From an uncultured Pseudomonadales bacterium (GTDB taxonomy: Bacteria > Pseudomonadota > Gammaproteobacteria > Pseudomonadales > Porticoccaceae): DNA of 47,602 nt. The DNA is taken from contig CAJQKW010000119.1 in assembly GCA_905478975.1 (NCBI GenBank), positions 1 through 47,602 of the forward strand. Direction: 5' to 3'. Below, piece after piece: positions 34,909-43,718 of the stretch. The notes below the pieces were generated by a model that had not been told where the DNA came from, made no database searches, and saw nothing but the letters and a program-made list of their open reading frames with translations. How positions within the stretch are numbered: position 1 is the stretch's first letter; each line of letters starts with the position of its first letter. The position numbers and the translations under genes were made by a program.

Positions 34909-37109
34909 AAAAATCCTCCATGACAAGACGACTATTTCTCCTTTCTACTGGCGCAGCGGCTACTGGACTAATTGTGGGTTGCTCCACCGCAGGGCCTAAA
35001 GGCAAGGGTTATTCCGCCATTGCCGGTGCCTTTGAGCCCAACTCTTTTATTCAAATCACCCCTGATCATCAGGTGATTTTTTATCTCCCCAGCAGTGAAA
35101 TGGGGCAGGGTATTCTCGATGGTTTGACCACCTTGATTGCCGAGGAATTGCGAGTTCAGCCAACGGCGATTGATGTTCGTCAGGCCAGTCTTCACCAGGA
35201 CTATAAAAACCCCGAGATGGGCATGCAGGCCACCGGTGGCAGCAATGCCACTCGAGCCCAGTTTTTGCCCCTTCGCCAGGCGGCGGCTGACACCGCAGCG
35301 GCAATTCGCAATGCCGCCGCTAAGCAGCTTGATCAGCCTTTAGATAAAATTTTGTTAGCCGATGGCAATGTCGTCGTTGGCGATAAGTCCTACGGCTTTG
35401 GTGACTTTGTCGCCGTGGCGGCTTTGATGCCGGTGCCAGAAAACTCCCCTTTAAGAAGCCCAGCCCAGTTTGATCAAATCGGTCGTGAGCGGCCGCGTTT
35501 GGATGCCCTGGACAAGTCCACTGGAACCGCTGAGTTTGGTATAGATGCGGAAGTTGAAAATCTCTATCGGGCCGCGGTAGTGAGATCCCCTGTATTGGGT
35601 GCGGCACTGGAGAGCTTCGATGCCTCAGCTGCACTTAAGCAATCCGGCGTAGTGGATGTGGTGCAGATTAAAAGTGGCGTGGCGGTTGTCGCCCAGTCTT
35701 ACTGGCAAGCGCGAAAGGCCGCTACATCCCTTGAGCTAAAGTGGGAAAAAACCGAACTCGGCTCCTGGTCATCAGAGAGCATTTATAAAAATTTTACCGA
35801 CAGCCTGAATGACAGCAGCCAAAAAGGTTTGGAGTGCTGCAATGAAGGGGAAGGCGATAAGTTGTTGAATCAATCTGAGACAATGGTTGCCGCAGACTAT
35901 TACGCACCCTATTTAGCTCACGCCACCATGGAACCCCTAAATTGCACGGTGGCCGTGGAGGGTGATAGCTGCAAAATTTATGTGGGTACTCAGTCGGTGC
36001 AAGTCTCTGCTGGCGCTGCGGTTTATTACGGCGACTTTGATGCGGATAAAGTAAAAATGCACCCGGCCTTTTTGGGCGGGGGTTTTGGCCGTCGCTCTCT
36101 GGGCGATGATGTTGCCGAAGCGGTGGCTATTGCCAAACAAAGCGGGCGCAATATTCAGCTTGTATGGAGTCGCGAAGATGATATGAGCAATGACTTCTAT
36201 CGTCCGGCGGCGCTGGTGCGTATGCAGGCCGGTGTGTCTAAGCAGGGTCTGATTGAAACCTGGGCTGTGCGCCGGGTAGGCCCCAATATAATGGGCCATA
36301 TGGTTGATGCATGGCTTGAAGTATTGGCCCCAGATTATCTCAATAAAGGCTTTACCGATTGGTTGAGCAAACTGGGCCATCCGCTGTTTAATCGCTTTGT
36401 TGCCGATGCCAGTAATGGCGATGGTATTTATGGGGACTATGATACGCCCAATAAAGCGGTGCGCCATGTGACTCAGGATCCGGGGTTACGCACCGGATTT
36501 TGGCGTTCGGTAGGGCACTCATCCAATGCCTTTTTTAAAGAATCTTTTATTGATGAGCTGGCCCAGCGCGCCGGTATCGACGAGCTGCAGTTCCGACTCG
36601 CCAATATGAAAAACAACCCGCGACTCACTGAAGCCACGGAGCTGGTTGCGGCCAAAGCCGGTTGGGGCAAGCCACTGCCTGAAGGGCATTTCCATGGTCT
36701 GGCCACTCACAGCTCCTTTGGTTCGGCCGTGGCACAGATCGCCGAGGTCTCGATTAAAGGAACACAAATTATTGTCCACAAAGTCACCGCGGCGATTCAT
36801 TGCGGCATGGTGGTGAATCCGGAAATTGTTCGGGATCAGGTCGAGGGAGGCATTATGTATGGCCTCACTGCGGCGCTTTATGGCGAGATAACATTGGTCG
36901 ATGGCGTGGTTCAGCAGAGCAATTTCCATAACTATCCGATGTTGCGCATGGCCGATGCACCGGAGGTTGAAGTACATATAGTGGAGAGCCAGGAACATCC
37001 GGAGGGTGTTGGCGAACCGGGCTTGCCGCCCTTGGCGCCGGCAGTAGCCAATGCGGTATTTAAGGCTAGCGGACAGCGCTTGCGTGATCTTCCCCTCAGG
37101 CTTGGCTAG
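34905..37109 (+). CDS. Molybdenum hydroxylase, catalytic (molybdopterin) subunit with Tat/lipoprotein-like signal
   Basis: A 734-residue catalytic subunit of the IorB / aldehyde dehydrogenase type. The N-terminus has a twin-arginine motif (TRRLFLL, Arg8-Arg9), a hydrophobic stretch and LIVGC with Cys26 in a lipobox position, so the protein is probably exported folded and may be lipid-anchored. Cofactor-region landmarks are SSEMGQGILDGLTTLIAEEL, MQATGGSNATR, HPAFLGGGFGRRSL and the C-terminal GVGEPGLPPLAPAVANAVF with the catalytic Glu of GEPG. No cytochrome or FAD subunit is nearby, so the electron acceptor is unknown. Typical substrates are aldehydes and N-heterocycles. Confidence 0.9.
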   Translation: MKKSSMTRRLFLLSTGAAATGLIVGCSTAGPKGKGYSAIAGAFEPNSFIQITPDHQVIFYLPSSEMGQGILDGLTTLIAEELRVQPTAIDVRQASLHQDYKNPEMGMQATGGSNATRAQFLPLRQAAADTAAAIRNAAAKQLDQPLDKILLADGNVVVGDKSYGFGDFVAVAALMPVPENSPLRSPAQFDQIGRERPRLDALDKSTGTAEFGIDAEVENLYRAAVVRSPVLGAALESFDASAALKQSGVVDVVQIKSGVAVVAQSYWQARKAATSLELKWEKTELGSWSSESIYKNFTDSLNDSSQKGLECCNEGEGDKLLNQSETMVAADYYAPYLAHATMEPLNCTVAVEGDSCKIYVGTQSVQVSAGAAVYYGDFDADKVKMHPAFLGGGFGRRSLGDDVAEAVAIAKQSGRNIQLVWSREDDMSNDFYRPAALVRMQAGVSKQGLIETWAVRRVGPNIMGHMVDAWLEVLAPDYLNKGFTDWLSKLGHPLFNRFVADASNGDGIYGDYDTPNKAVRHVTQDPGLRTGFWRSVGHSSNAFFKESFIDELAQRAGIDELQFRLANMKNNPRLTEATELVAAKAGWGKPLPEGHFHGLATHSSFGSAVAQIAEVSIKGTQIIVHKVTAAIHCGMVVNPEIVRDQVEGGIMYGLTAALYGEITLVDGVVQQSNFHNYPMLRMADAPEVEVHIVESQEHPEGVGEPGLPPLAPAVANAVFKASGQRLRDLPLRLG

Positions 37110-37138
37110 TTGACTGGACTGCTGCTAGTCTTAATGCC

Positions 37139-38176
37139 ATGAATAATTATTTCACAGAGCTTTTAAACCATTGGCATCCACTGCGCGACGCGCATCTCTG
37201 GGTGCTGGCGACGGTGTATAAAACCGTTGGACCCTGTTATCGCAGAGCCGGTGCGATGATGCTGTTTAACGATCTCGGGCAGCAGTTTGGTCTGCTTAGC
37301 GGTGGCTGTCTGGAGGCGGATATTCAGCGGCATGCGGCCCGTGTTATGCATAGCAAGCGTTCGCTTACGGTCAGTTACGATGGCAGCGATGAAGACGATA
37401 TTACCTTTCAATTAGGTATTGGCTGCGGCGGCACCGTGCATATTGTGCTGCAACCGATCTTGCCTGAGCACCACTATCTTCATTTAAATGAGGTTCACGA
37501 GCAGCTAAGTAACGGCGGCAAGGGGCTTTATTCTCAGCTTATTGCCGCTGATGGAGAGGTTGAAACTCGCTGGGAAATTTCTCAGCTTTCTAATGACCGC
37601 TCTACTCAAAGGTCTTCCCCAGAATTAATTGAAAAAGATAATCAGACCTGGTTGCTAACTAACCTAAGCCCACCGCCCCACCTGTTGGTGGTTGGCGCCG
37701 GAGTCGATGCTCAGCCCGTTGTGCAGATGGCCAAGACTTTAGGTTGGACGGTGACGCTGTGGGATTCGCGGCCAGCCAATGGGCGTCGTGAGCACTTTAT
37801 GTCTGCGGATCAGATTCTGCGCCAGCCGTTGGATCTATTAATGCAGCATAAATCATCAGCACAGTGGAACGCTGCTGTGGTGATGTCCCACAATTTACAG
37901 ATGGATGGCGATGCAATCAGAGCCTTGCAGGGCAGTGCCATAGAATATTTGGCGCTGTTGGGGCCGGTTGCTCGCAAGCAGCAGGTGTTGGCCCTGGCGC
38001 GGTTGGATGAGCGGAGTCTGACTGTTCCTATTGCCGGGCCAGCGGGATTAAATCTCGGCGCCGAGTTGCCTGAGGGCATAGCCCTGTCCATTTTGGCCGA
38101 GTGCCATGCTGTATTGCAGGGGGCTACAGGTCAGTCTTTGAATGGCCTCCTGACACCAGTTTCTGAAGCCCCATAA
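37139..38176 (+). CDS. XdhC/CoxI family molybdenum-cofactor maturation protein
   Basis: A 345-residue XdhC-like protein. The N-terminal XdhC/CoxI domain has LWVLATVYKTVGPCYRRAGA and SGGCLEADIQRHAARVM; the C-terminal Rossmann domain begins near LLVVGAGVDAQPVVQMAKTL and contains VVMSHNLQMD. XdhC proteins sulfurate and insert Moco into xanthine-dehydrogenase type enzymes. It follows the catalytic subunit by 29 bp and overlaps the next gene by one base, so it belongs to the same operon. Confidence 0.9.
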   Translation: MNNYFTELLNHWHPLRDAHLWVLATVYKTVGPCYRRAGAMMLFNDLGQQFGLLSGGCLEADIQRHAARVMHSKRSLTVSYDGSDEDDITFQLGIGCGGTVHIVLQPILPEHHYLHLNEVHEQLSNGGKGLYSQLIAADGEVETRWEISQLSNDRSTQRSSPELIEKDNQTWLLTNLSPPPHLLVVGAGVDAQPVVQMAKTLGWTVTLWDSRPANGRREHFMSADQILRQPLDLLMQHKSSAQWNAAVVMSHNLQMDGDAIRALQGSAIEYLALLGPVARKQQVLALARLDERSLTVPIAGPAGLNLGAELPEGIALSILAECHAVLQGATGQSLNGLLTPVSEAP

Positions 38177-38754
38177 TGGCACAATCTATAGAAGTGTTGA
38201 TTCTTGCCGCAGGGGCTGCCAGTCGTTTTGGTTCTGCCAAGCAGTTGATTAGCTATCATGGCAAGCCGTTGCTACAGCACTGCATAGATAAGGCCAATGC
38301 TATTTGCCTCGGTCGGGTCTCCGTAGTTCTGGGAGCCAATCGGGAGCAGATTGAACCACAGATTTCAGGCGCTAAGATTATTCACAATAATCACTGGCAG
38401 CAGGGTTTGGGTGCATCCATTGCCACTGGCGTAGCATCTATTGACCACCATTCTAATGGCCTGTTAATTCTTTTAGCGGACCAAATTACCCTTACCACTG
38501 AGGATTTAAAGCTGTTGCTGGATGCCTTTGATGGCAGCAATACCGTCTCAGCCTATTACGCTGGTCGACGCGGGGTGCCAGCAATCTTTCCCCAGAGTCT
38601 ATACGCTGATCTGACAGCACTGTCAGGAGATAGTGGCGCTAAAGCAGTTTTGCAGCGCGGGGATATCAGCCTTGTGGAAATCGATCTTCCCCAGGCCGTC
38701 ATGGATATAGACACTCCTGAAGACTGGGCTCAATTCCTCGATTCGATTCAGTAA
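38176..38754 (+). CDS. MocA-like molybdenum cofactor cytidylyltransferase
   Basis: A 192-residue nucleotidyltransferase. The N-terminus VLILAAGAASRFGSAKQLI is the NTP-binding signature of MobA/MocA proteins, followed by VVLGANREQI, LILLADQITLT and GRRGVPAIFPQSL (the last typical of MocA). MocA adds CMP to Moco to form the dinucleotide used by xanthine-dehydrogenase family enzymes, matching the adjacent hydroxylase genes. Overlaps xdhC-like by one base and ends the operon. Confidence 0.87.
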   Translation: MAQSIEVLILAAGAASRFGSAKQLISYHGKPLLQHCIDKANAICLGRVSVVLGANREQIEPQISGAKIIHNNHWQQGLGASIATGVASIDHHSNGLLILLADQITLTTEDLKLLLDAFDGSNTVSAYYAGRRGVPAIFPQSLYADLTALSGDSGAKAVLQRGDISLVEIDLPQAVMDIDTPEDWAQFLDSIQ

Positions 38755-38818
38755 TGGGGCACTGATTTTTCCGATTCCCTGTTTTCAGTTGCGTGAGAGG
38801 CCAATAAACTGATATTCA

Positions 38819-38880
38819 AGCCTAAAGATGCCCCCATTCAACGATTAAATGTTGAATATAGCCCTGTTGCCATTTAGGCT
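38819..38880. promoter_or_regulatory. Nested inverted repeats upstream of the sugar transporter
   Basis: Outer arms AGCCTAAA (38819-38826) and TTTAGGCT (38873-38880) are perfectly complementary, and inside them ATTCAAC (38836-38842) and GTTGAAT (38851-38857) form a second perfect pair around eight bases. The inner 22-bp palindrome looks like an operator. The region ends 57 bp before the MFS gene start. Confidence 0.55.
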
Positions 38881-38937
38881 ACGCCCAGAAAATTTCTTAT
38901 AACAAAAACTAACGCACTTTATTCCATAGGGGGTCTC

Positions 38938-40161
38938 ATGGCAGGTTCAACACCAGAAGCATCAACCGCAACAGTGGCAGGCGGTCAGGTTCAGGGAAAG
39001 CAAACTTTTGCGTTTATCGCGATGACATGTCTGTTTTTCTTTTGGGGCTTTATCACGGTTCTAAACGATATTTTAATTCCGTTCTTAAAAGAGTCATTTG
39101 ACCTCAACTATACCCAAGCCATGCTGGTGCAATTCTGCTTCTTTGGCGCCTACTTTATTGTTTCACCCTTTGCTGGCAGATTAATCGACAAGGTCGGTTA
39201 TCAGCAGGGCATCGTTATTGGTCTGTTGACCACCGCTGCGGGCTGCTGTTTGTTCTACCCTTCAGCCAGTCTGCACCTCTATCCGCTGTTCCTGTTTGGC
39301 TTCTTTGTGCTGGCCAGTGGCATTACTATTTTGCAGGTTGCAGCCAATCCTTATGTGGCAGCACTGGGGCCAGAGAAGACCGCTGCAAGCCGTCTTAATC
39401 TCGCTCAGGCAGCAAACTCCTTTGGTACCACTGTAGGCCCAATCGTCGGCGCTGCATTGATTCTCGGTGTTGTAGCCGCAGATGCTTCAGCGGTTCAGGG
39501 TCCTTACCTGATGATTGCCGGTTTGCTAATTGCTGCGGCATTGGTATTTCGCAGCATTAAATTGCCTGTTCTGACGCATATGGAAAGCGAAGAAAAAGCA
39601 GAAGGCAGTGTCTGGGAGCACCGTCACCTGGTATTGGGTGCGCTGGCAATCTTCCTTTACGTTGGTGGTGAAGTGTCTATTGGTAGCTTCCTGGTCAACT
39701 ACTTCTCTGAGAGCACTATTGGTGGTCTGACCACCGCGGAAGCCGGTGAAATGGTTGCCTACTACTGGGGCGCGGCAATGATCGGTCGTCTGATTGGTGC
39801 TGTACTGATGAACTATGTTGCCGATACCAAGTATCTGGCGATTAATGCCCTGATTGCTATCGTTATGATCGTGGTCAGCATGAACACCAGCGGCAGTGTC
39901 GCTATGTGGTCTATTCTGGCGGTGGGCTTCTTTAACTCGATTATGTTCCCAACCATCTTTACCCTTGCGGTTAAAGGTCTGGGTTCCATGACCAGTAAAG
40001 GTTCTGGCTTTGTCTGTCAGGCCATTGTCGGTGGCGCACTGATTCCATTGGTTCAGGGTGTGGCAGCGGATACCATGGGTATTCAGCTGAGCTTTATCGT
40101 TCCAATGCTGTGCTATATCTATATCGGTTGGTACGCGCTGAACGGCGCTCAAAGAGCGTAA
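38938..40161 (+). CDS. Sugar:proton symporter, FucP/GluP-like MFS transporter
   Basis: A 407-residue MFS protein with about twelve membrane helices. Near the start are FFFWGFITVLNDILIPFLKESF and, in helix 4, GITILQVAANPYVAALGPEKTAASRLNLAQAANSFGTTVGP (given in parts), which are signatures of the FHS family of fucose, glucose and galactose symporters. AGGGGG five bases upstream supports the ATG. No sugar-using enzyme is adjacent, so the sugar cannot be named. The palindromes upstream suggest substrate-dependent control. Confidence 0.9.
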   Translation: MAGSTPEASTATVAGGQVQGKQTFAFIAMTCLFFFWGFITVLNDILIPFLKESFDLNYTQAMLVQFCFFGAYFIVSPFAGRLIDKVGYQQGIVIGLLTTAAGCCLFYPSASLHLYPLFLFGFFVLASGITILQVAANPYVAALGPEKTAASRLNLAQAANSFGTTVGPIVGAALILGVVAADASAVQGPYLMIAGLLIAAALVFRSIKLPVLTHMESEEKAEGSVWEHRHLVLGALAIFLYVGGEVSIGSFLVNYFSESTIGGLTTAEAGEMVAYYWGAAMIGRLIGAVLMNYVADTKYLAINALIAIVMIVVSMNTSGSVAMWSILAVGFFNSIMFPTIFTLAVKGLGSMTSKGSGFVCQAIVGGALIPLVQGVAADTMGIQLSFIVPMLCYIYIGWYALNGAQRA

Positions 40162-40502
40162 GACTGCAGTAATATCGTCGGGCGGGCCTAGTGATAGGCG
40201 CGCCCGATGATGCTTTAGATCATCTGTAAAGCCTCTCCTACACTTTCTTCCGCAACTTTTTCTCGTCACTCTTTTCGCACTTCGTCTGAAGCATCTTTTC
40301 AAAGATAGCCTAGAATTCCCTGTGGTTTTTCTGCGGGCAGCTTTTTAAACAGTAGCTATTAGATAGCAGCTCTTAAGTTACGGTTGGCACTAGGGGAATT
40401 ATCTGAGGGTCTTATCAGAGAAGCTTAATGATTCACCGAACCAAGCACTGGGAGCCAGGCTTGATCCGGTGAAGTTGTCACTGGGTAATAAAGCTAACCG
40501 CC
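40162..40502. terminator. 341-bp convergent gap with two strong hairpins
   Basis: No gene is seen. The first hairpin (40178-40207) pairs TCGGGCG with CGCCCGA and inner GCCT with AGGC, 17 bp after the transporter stop; no T tract follows. The second (40432-40473) stacks three stems, TTCACCG/CGGTGAA, CAAGC/GCTTG and CTGG/CCAG around a GAG loop, 30 bp beyond the ilvC stop. Each probably ends or protects the transcript of the nearer gene. Confidence 0.6.
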
Positions 40503-41984
40503 TTATCCCGCTTCTACAATACGCTTCATATCAGTCATATAGCCACGCAGTTCGTGGCCAATGATTTCAACATCATGGTCGCGAATGGCGTCGTTCACTT
40601 CGATCAAACGAAGGTTGTCGACGGCGTTAGAGCTATTAGCCAAACCGCCACCCAACTCTTCCAGAGTCAGTGAGCTAGCATGAGCTTGCAACAGTGGCAC
40701 AGCAGCGTGGGTAAACAGGTAGTTACCGTATTCCGCTGTATCAGAGATCACTACGTTCATCTCGTAAAGCTTGTTGCGAGCAATACAGTTGGCGATCAGT
40801 GGCGTCTCATGCAGTGACTCGTAATAAGCAGACTCTTCGATAATGCCCGAGGCAACCATGGTCTCAAAGGCCAGCTCAACACCGGCTTTAATCATTGCGA
40901 CCAGGTAGATACCTTTGTCGTAGAACTCTTGCTCAGTGATTTCGATATCGCAATCCGCAGCCTGCTCAAAAGAAGAGTCAGCAGTCTGTGCGCGCCACTT
41001 CAGCAAGTTGGCATCGTCATTGGCCCAGTCGACCATCATAGTGCGTGAGAACTCACCTTCAATAATGTCGTCCATATGCTTTTCAAACAGTGGACGCAGC
41101 GTGACTTTGAGTTCTTCTGACATATCAAAGGCTTTGATTTTAGCCGGGTTGCTCAGACGATCCATCATATTAGTGATGCCGCCGTGCTTCAGACCTTCAG
41201 TAACAGTTTCCCAACCGTACTGGATCAGCTTGCGAGCATAGGCTGCGTCGACACCAAGGTTGATCAGCTGCTGGTGACCCAGAACTGCACCGGTCTGCAA
41301 CATGCCACAAAGAATGGTTTGCTCGCCCATCAGGTCAGACTTAACCTCAGCGATAAAAGAAGATTCCAAAACACCAGCACGATCGCCGCCAGTAGCAGAG
41401 GCGTAGGCTTTAGCGATTGCGTGACCGTTGCCCTGGGGGTCATTCTCAGGGTGAACTGCGATCAGTGTTGGAACGCCAAAGCCGCGCTTGTATTCTTCAC
41501 GGACTTCAGTGCCTGGGCACTTAGGTGCAACCATGACAACAGTCAGGTCAGGGCGAATCTGCATGCCTTCTTCAACAATGTTAAAGCCATGTGAGTAGGC
41601 CAGAGTGGCGCCTTGCTTCATTAACGGCATAACCGCGGTGACAGCAGCGGTGTGCTGCTTGTCAGGCGTCAGGTTCAGAACCAGATCGGCAGTCGGAACC
41701 AGCTCTTCAGCGGTGCCAACAGTAAAGCCGTTCTCAGATGCCCAAAGAAACGACTGACGCTTCTCGGCAATTGCCTGAGGACGCAGTGCGTAGGAAATGT
41801 TCAGGCCAGAGTCGCGCATATTGAGACCCTGGTTAAGGCCCTGAGCGCCACAGCCAATAATGACGATGTTCCAGTCTTTGATAAAGTTGCAGCCATCGGT
41901 AAATTCGCTGCGGTCCATAAATCTGCATTTGCCCAGCTGCGTCAGTTTGTCGCGCAAGCTCAGGGTATTAAAGTAATTAGCCAT
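40503..41984 (-). CDS. ilvC: Ketol-acid reductoisomerase, class II
   Basis: Second common step of valine and isoleucine synthesis: NADPH-dependent alkyl migration and reduction of acetolactate or acetohydroxybutyrate. The 493-residue length and duplicated C-terminal knotted domain mark the long class II form of E. coli and plants. Landmarks are the NADPH loop [40 protein letters not shown] and the metal-binding [28 protein letters not shown] (split here). A GGAG lies seven bases before the ATG. Divergent from ilvY, as in E. coli. Confidence 0.97.
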   Translation of the reverse strand: MANYFNTLSLRDKLTQLGKCRFMDRSEFTDGCNFIKDWNIVIIGCGAQGLNQGLNMRDSGLNISYALRPQAIAEKRQSFLWASENGFTVGTAEELVPTADLVLNLTPDKQHTAAVTAVMPLMKQGATLAYSHGFNIVEEGMQIRPDLTVVMVAPKCPGTEVREEYKRGFGVPTLIAVHPENDPQGNGHAIAKAYASATGGDRAGVLESSFIAEVKSDLMGEQTILCGMLQTGAVLGHQQLINLGVDAAYARKLIQYGWETVTEGLKHGGITNMMDRLSNPAKIKAFDMSEELKVTLRPLFEKHMDDIIEGEFSRTMMVDWANDDANLLKWRAQTADSSFEQAADCDIEITEQEFYDKGIYLVAMIKAGVELAFETMVASGIIEESAYYESLHETPLIANCIARNKLYEMNVVISDTAEYGNYLFTHAAVPLLQAHASSLTLEELGGGLANSSNAVDNLRLIEVNDAIRDHDVEIIGHELRGYMTDMKRIVEAG

Positions 41985-42132
41985 TTCCAGTCTCCGGCCA
42001 CCGGGATCGGTGGGTTGTTAAATTGTTAAGGTCGGCAAGTGTACTTGATTTACTGTGTTGCTTAAAACGATATATATTCATCACAGTGTTGCGTATTTTG
42101 CAATATTAGTCGGGCGGGGTTAAGCTGCGTCC
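41985..42132. promoter_or_regulatory. ilvC-ilvY divergent control region
   Basis: TTGCGTATTTTGCAA (42089-42103) fits the LysR-type T-N11-A palindrome and is a good IlvY site; TTGCTTAAAACGA (42058-42070) may be a second, weaker half. Next to ilvC, CCACCG (41998-42003) and CGGTGG (42008-42013) make a tight hairpin immediately before the ribosome site. In E. coli IlvY activates ilvC with acetolactate as inducer; the same logic is inferred here. Confidence 0.6.
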
Positions 42133-43014
42133 ATGGATATTCGATCATTAACCTTGTTTCAACACCTGGCCACCAGCCTGCACTTCGGCAAAACTGCCGC
42201 CGCCTATCATGTCAGCCCCTCGACCCTGAGTCGCTCGATTCAGCGCTTGGAAGAGCAACTCGGGGCTCAGTTATTGATCCGCGACAATCGCTCGGTGCTG
42301 CTGACTAAGGAAGGCAAGAAATTACTCAGCTATGCAGATCAGCAGATCAGTCAGTTTGAAAGTTTAAAGCAGTCTCTTAATCAGTCGCAAAAAGAGCTTA
42401 GCGGATCTTTAAAACTCTACTGTTCGGTAACCGCCTCCTATTCTTACCTGCCGCCTCTATTAGAAAAATTTCGTCAAGCTCACCCCAATATTGATATCAA
42501 TTTGGATACAGGTGACGCCGCCGATGGTATTGATCAGATTAAAAATCAGAAAGTGGATTTAGCCATTGCCGCACGACCAGATGAGCTGTCATCGCGGATT
42601 CACTTCCAGACTATTGCCACAGCGCCCCTGGCGATTACCGCGCCGACGATTAACTGTGCAGTAAAAAAAGCCCTACAGGCAGAGATCATCGACTGGGCCA
42701 ATTTACCGATTATTCTCCCTGAGCACGGCGTGGCGCGAAAACGTTTTGAGCAGTGGTTTAGGCAAAAATATAGCGGCCGCCCCAATGTCTATGCCCAGGT
42801 CTCAGGGCAAGAAGCACTGGTGAGTATGGTGGCATTGGGCTGTGGTATCGGTATCGCGCCCAATGTGGTGGTGGAGAACAGCCCGGTTAAAGATCGTATC
42901 GAACTGCTGCCGGGAACCCGTATCGCGCCCTTTGATTTGGGTTTATGCTGCTTTAAGAAAAAACTCAACGACCCTTTAATAGCAGAGTTTATGGCCATGG
43001 CTGGCCAACCTTAA
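42133..43014 (+). CDS. ilvY: LysR-type regulator IlvY
   Basis: A 293-residue LysR regulator that in E. coli activates ilvC when acetolactate or acetohydroxybutyrate binds. The N-terminal helix-turn-helix contains HFGKTAAAYHVSPSTLSRSI and RLEEQLGAQLLIRDNRSVLLT; the ligand domain has CSVTASYSYLPPLLEKF, DINLDTGDAADGIDQIK and QEALVSMVALGCGIGIAPNVV, all closely matching E. coli IlvY. Its position divergent from ilvC confirms the call. Confidence 0.95.
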   Translation: MDIRSLTLFQHLATSLHFGKTAAAYHVSPSTLSRSIQRLEEQLGAQLLIRDNRSVLLTKEGKKLLSYADQQISQFESLKQSLNQSQKELSGSLKLYCSVTASYSYLPPLLEKFRQAHPNIDINLDTGDAADGIDQIKNQKVDLAIAARPDELSSRIHFQTIATAPLAITAPTINCAVKKALQAEIIDWANLPIILPEHGVARKRFEQWFRQKYSGRPNVYAQVSGQEALVSMVALGCGIGIAPNVVVENSPVKDRIELLPGTRIAPFDLGLCCFKKKLNDPLIAEFMAMAGQP

Positions 43015-43115
43015 TGGACACTGCCAGCAGTCCTAACAGCCTTTTTTAGAATTGGAGAAGCCCCATCAACGATGAAATAGTTAGCTTACTCGAAGCCAAT
43101 AAACACAATGCCTGG

Positions 43116-43571
43116 ATGCTTATTCTACCCCTGGCATTTCTCGAAGCCTGCCCCGGTATCGGCCTGATGATCTCCGGCGCTGTTCTCTTAGCCGTAGCCG
43201 TTTTTCTCTACAGCGAACAGGTCCTAACCCTGTCACAGATTTTACCCCTGGCCTTTGCCGGCGCCTGCCTCTCTGATCATTTGGGTTTTTATCTCGGTCG
43301 CTGGTCCGGCGACAAACTGCATGACACCGCCTTCGCGAAAAAGCGCGCCGAGCAGCTGCAAAAAGCCGAACTATTTATACTCAAACACGGCACCGGCGCC
43401 ATAGTACTCGGCCGCCTAGTCCCCGCCGTCAGAAGCCTAGTGCCCATGCTAGCCGGCATCAGCGGCACCAGCCGCCTAAAGTTCAGCCTAGTCGACCTGC
43501 TCGCATGCACTCTTTGGACCGCAGGCCTAGCCCTATTAGTCGCAAGCCTAGGCAACCTAGTCCCAAATTAA
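43116..43571 (+). CDS. DedA family membrane protein (start uncertain, may begin at 43065)
   Basis: A DedA/SNARE-associated family membrane protein of at least 151 residues. LPLAFLEACPGIGLMISGAVL, YLGRWSGDKLHDTAFAKK and HGTGAIVLGRLVPAVRSLVPMLAGISG are family motifs, the last containing the conserved Arg and Pro of the re-entrant loop. DedA proteins act as lipid or undecaprenyl-phosphate flippases. ATG 43116 lacks a ribosome site. The open frame continues upstream to a stop at 43047, and a GGAG (43054-43057) stands seven bases before an ATC at 43065; residues read from there (NDEIVSLLEANKHNAW) look like a normal DedA N-terminus. The true start may be non-standard or a base may be wrong. The stop overlaps a repeat end. 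Confidence 0.85.
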   Translation: MLILPLAFLEACPGIGLMISGAVLLAVAVFLYSEQVLTLSQILPLAFAGACLSDHLGFYLGRWSGDKLHDTAFAKKRAEQLQKAELFILKHGTGAIVLGRLVPAVRSLVPMLAGISGTSRLKFSLVDLLACTLWTAGLALLVASLGNLVPN

Positions 43572-43718
43572 TTGGGGCCGTATCGCTTATTTTTTGATCA
43601 ATCCTTATCCCGCAGGCCTCTCGATTTCGCTAGATATAAGAATGATGCTCAACAATTAAGCGATACGGTCCTAATGAAATAGCCCGCTGTACAAAAAATA
43701 AGCGATACGGCCCTAATT
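43570..43718. mobile_element. Non-autonomous element with RAYT-element termini (compound)
   Basis: A left end AATTGGGGCCGTATCGCTTA (43570-43589, on to TTTTTTGATCAA at 43601) and a right end GTACAAAAAATAAGCGATAC (43689-43708, on to GGCCCTAATT at 43718) are inverted copies of the ends of the transposase unit at 44815-45627. A third, worn right-end copy, AAGCGATACGGTCCTAAT (43658-43675), lies inside. There is no gene. The element fills the whole gap between DedA and the MBL gene, and its outer bases contribute to both stop codons. Confidence 0.75.

Noticed and set aside
39526-40302. 258-residue minus-strand open frame opposite the sugar transporter
   Set aside because: Antisense shadow; composition is rich in His/Asn/Gln, typical of reversed membrane-protein codons.
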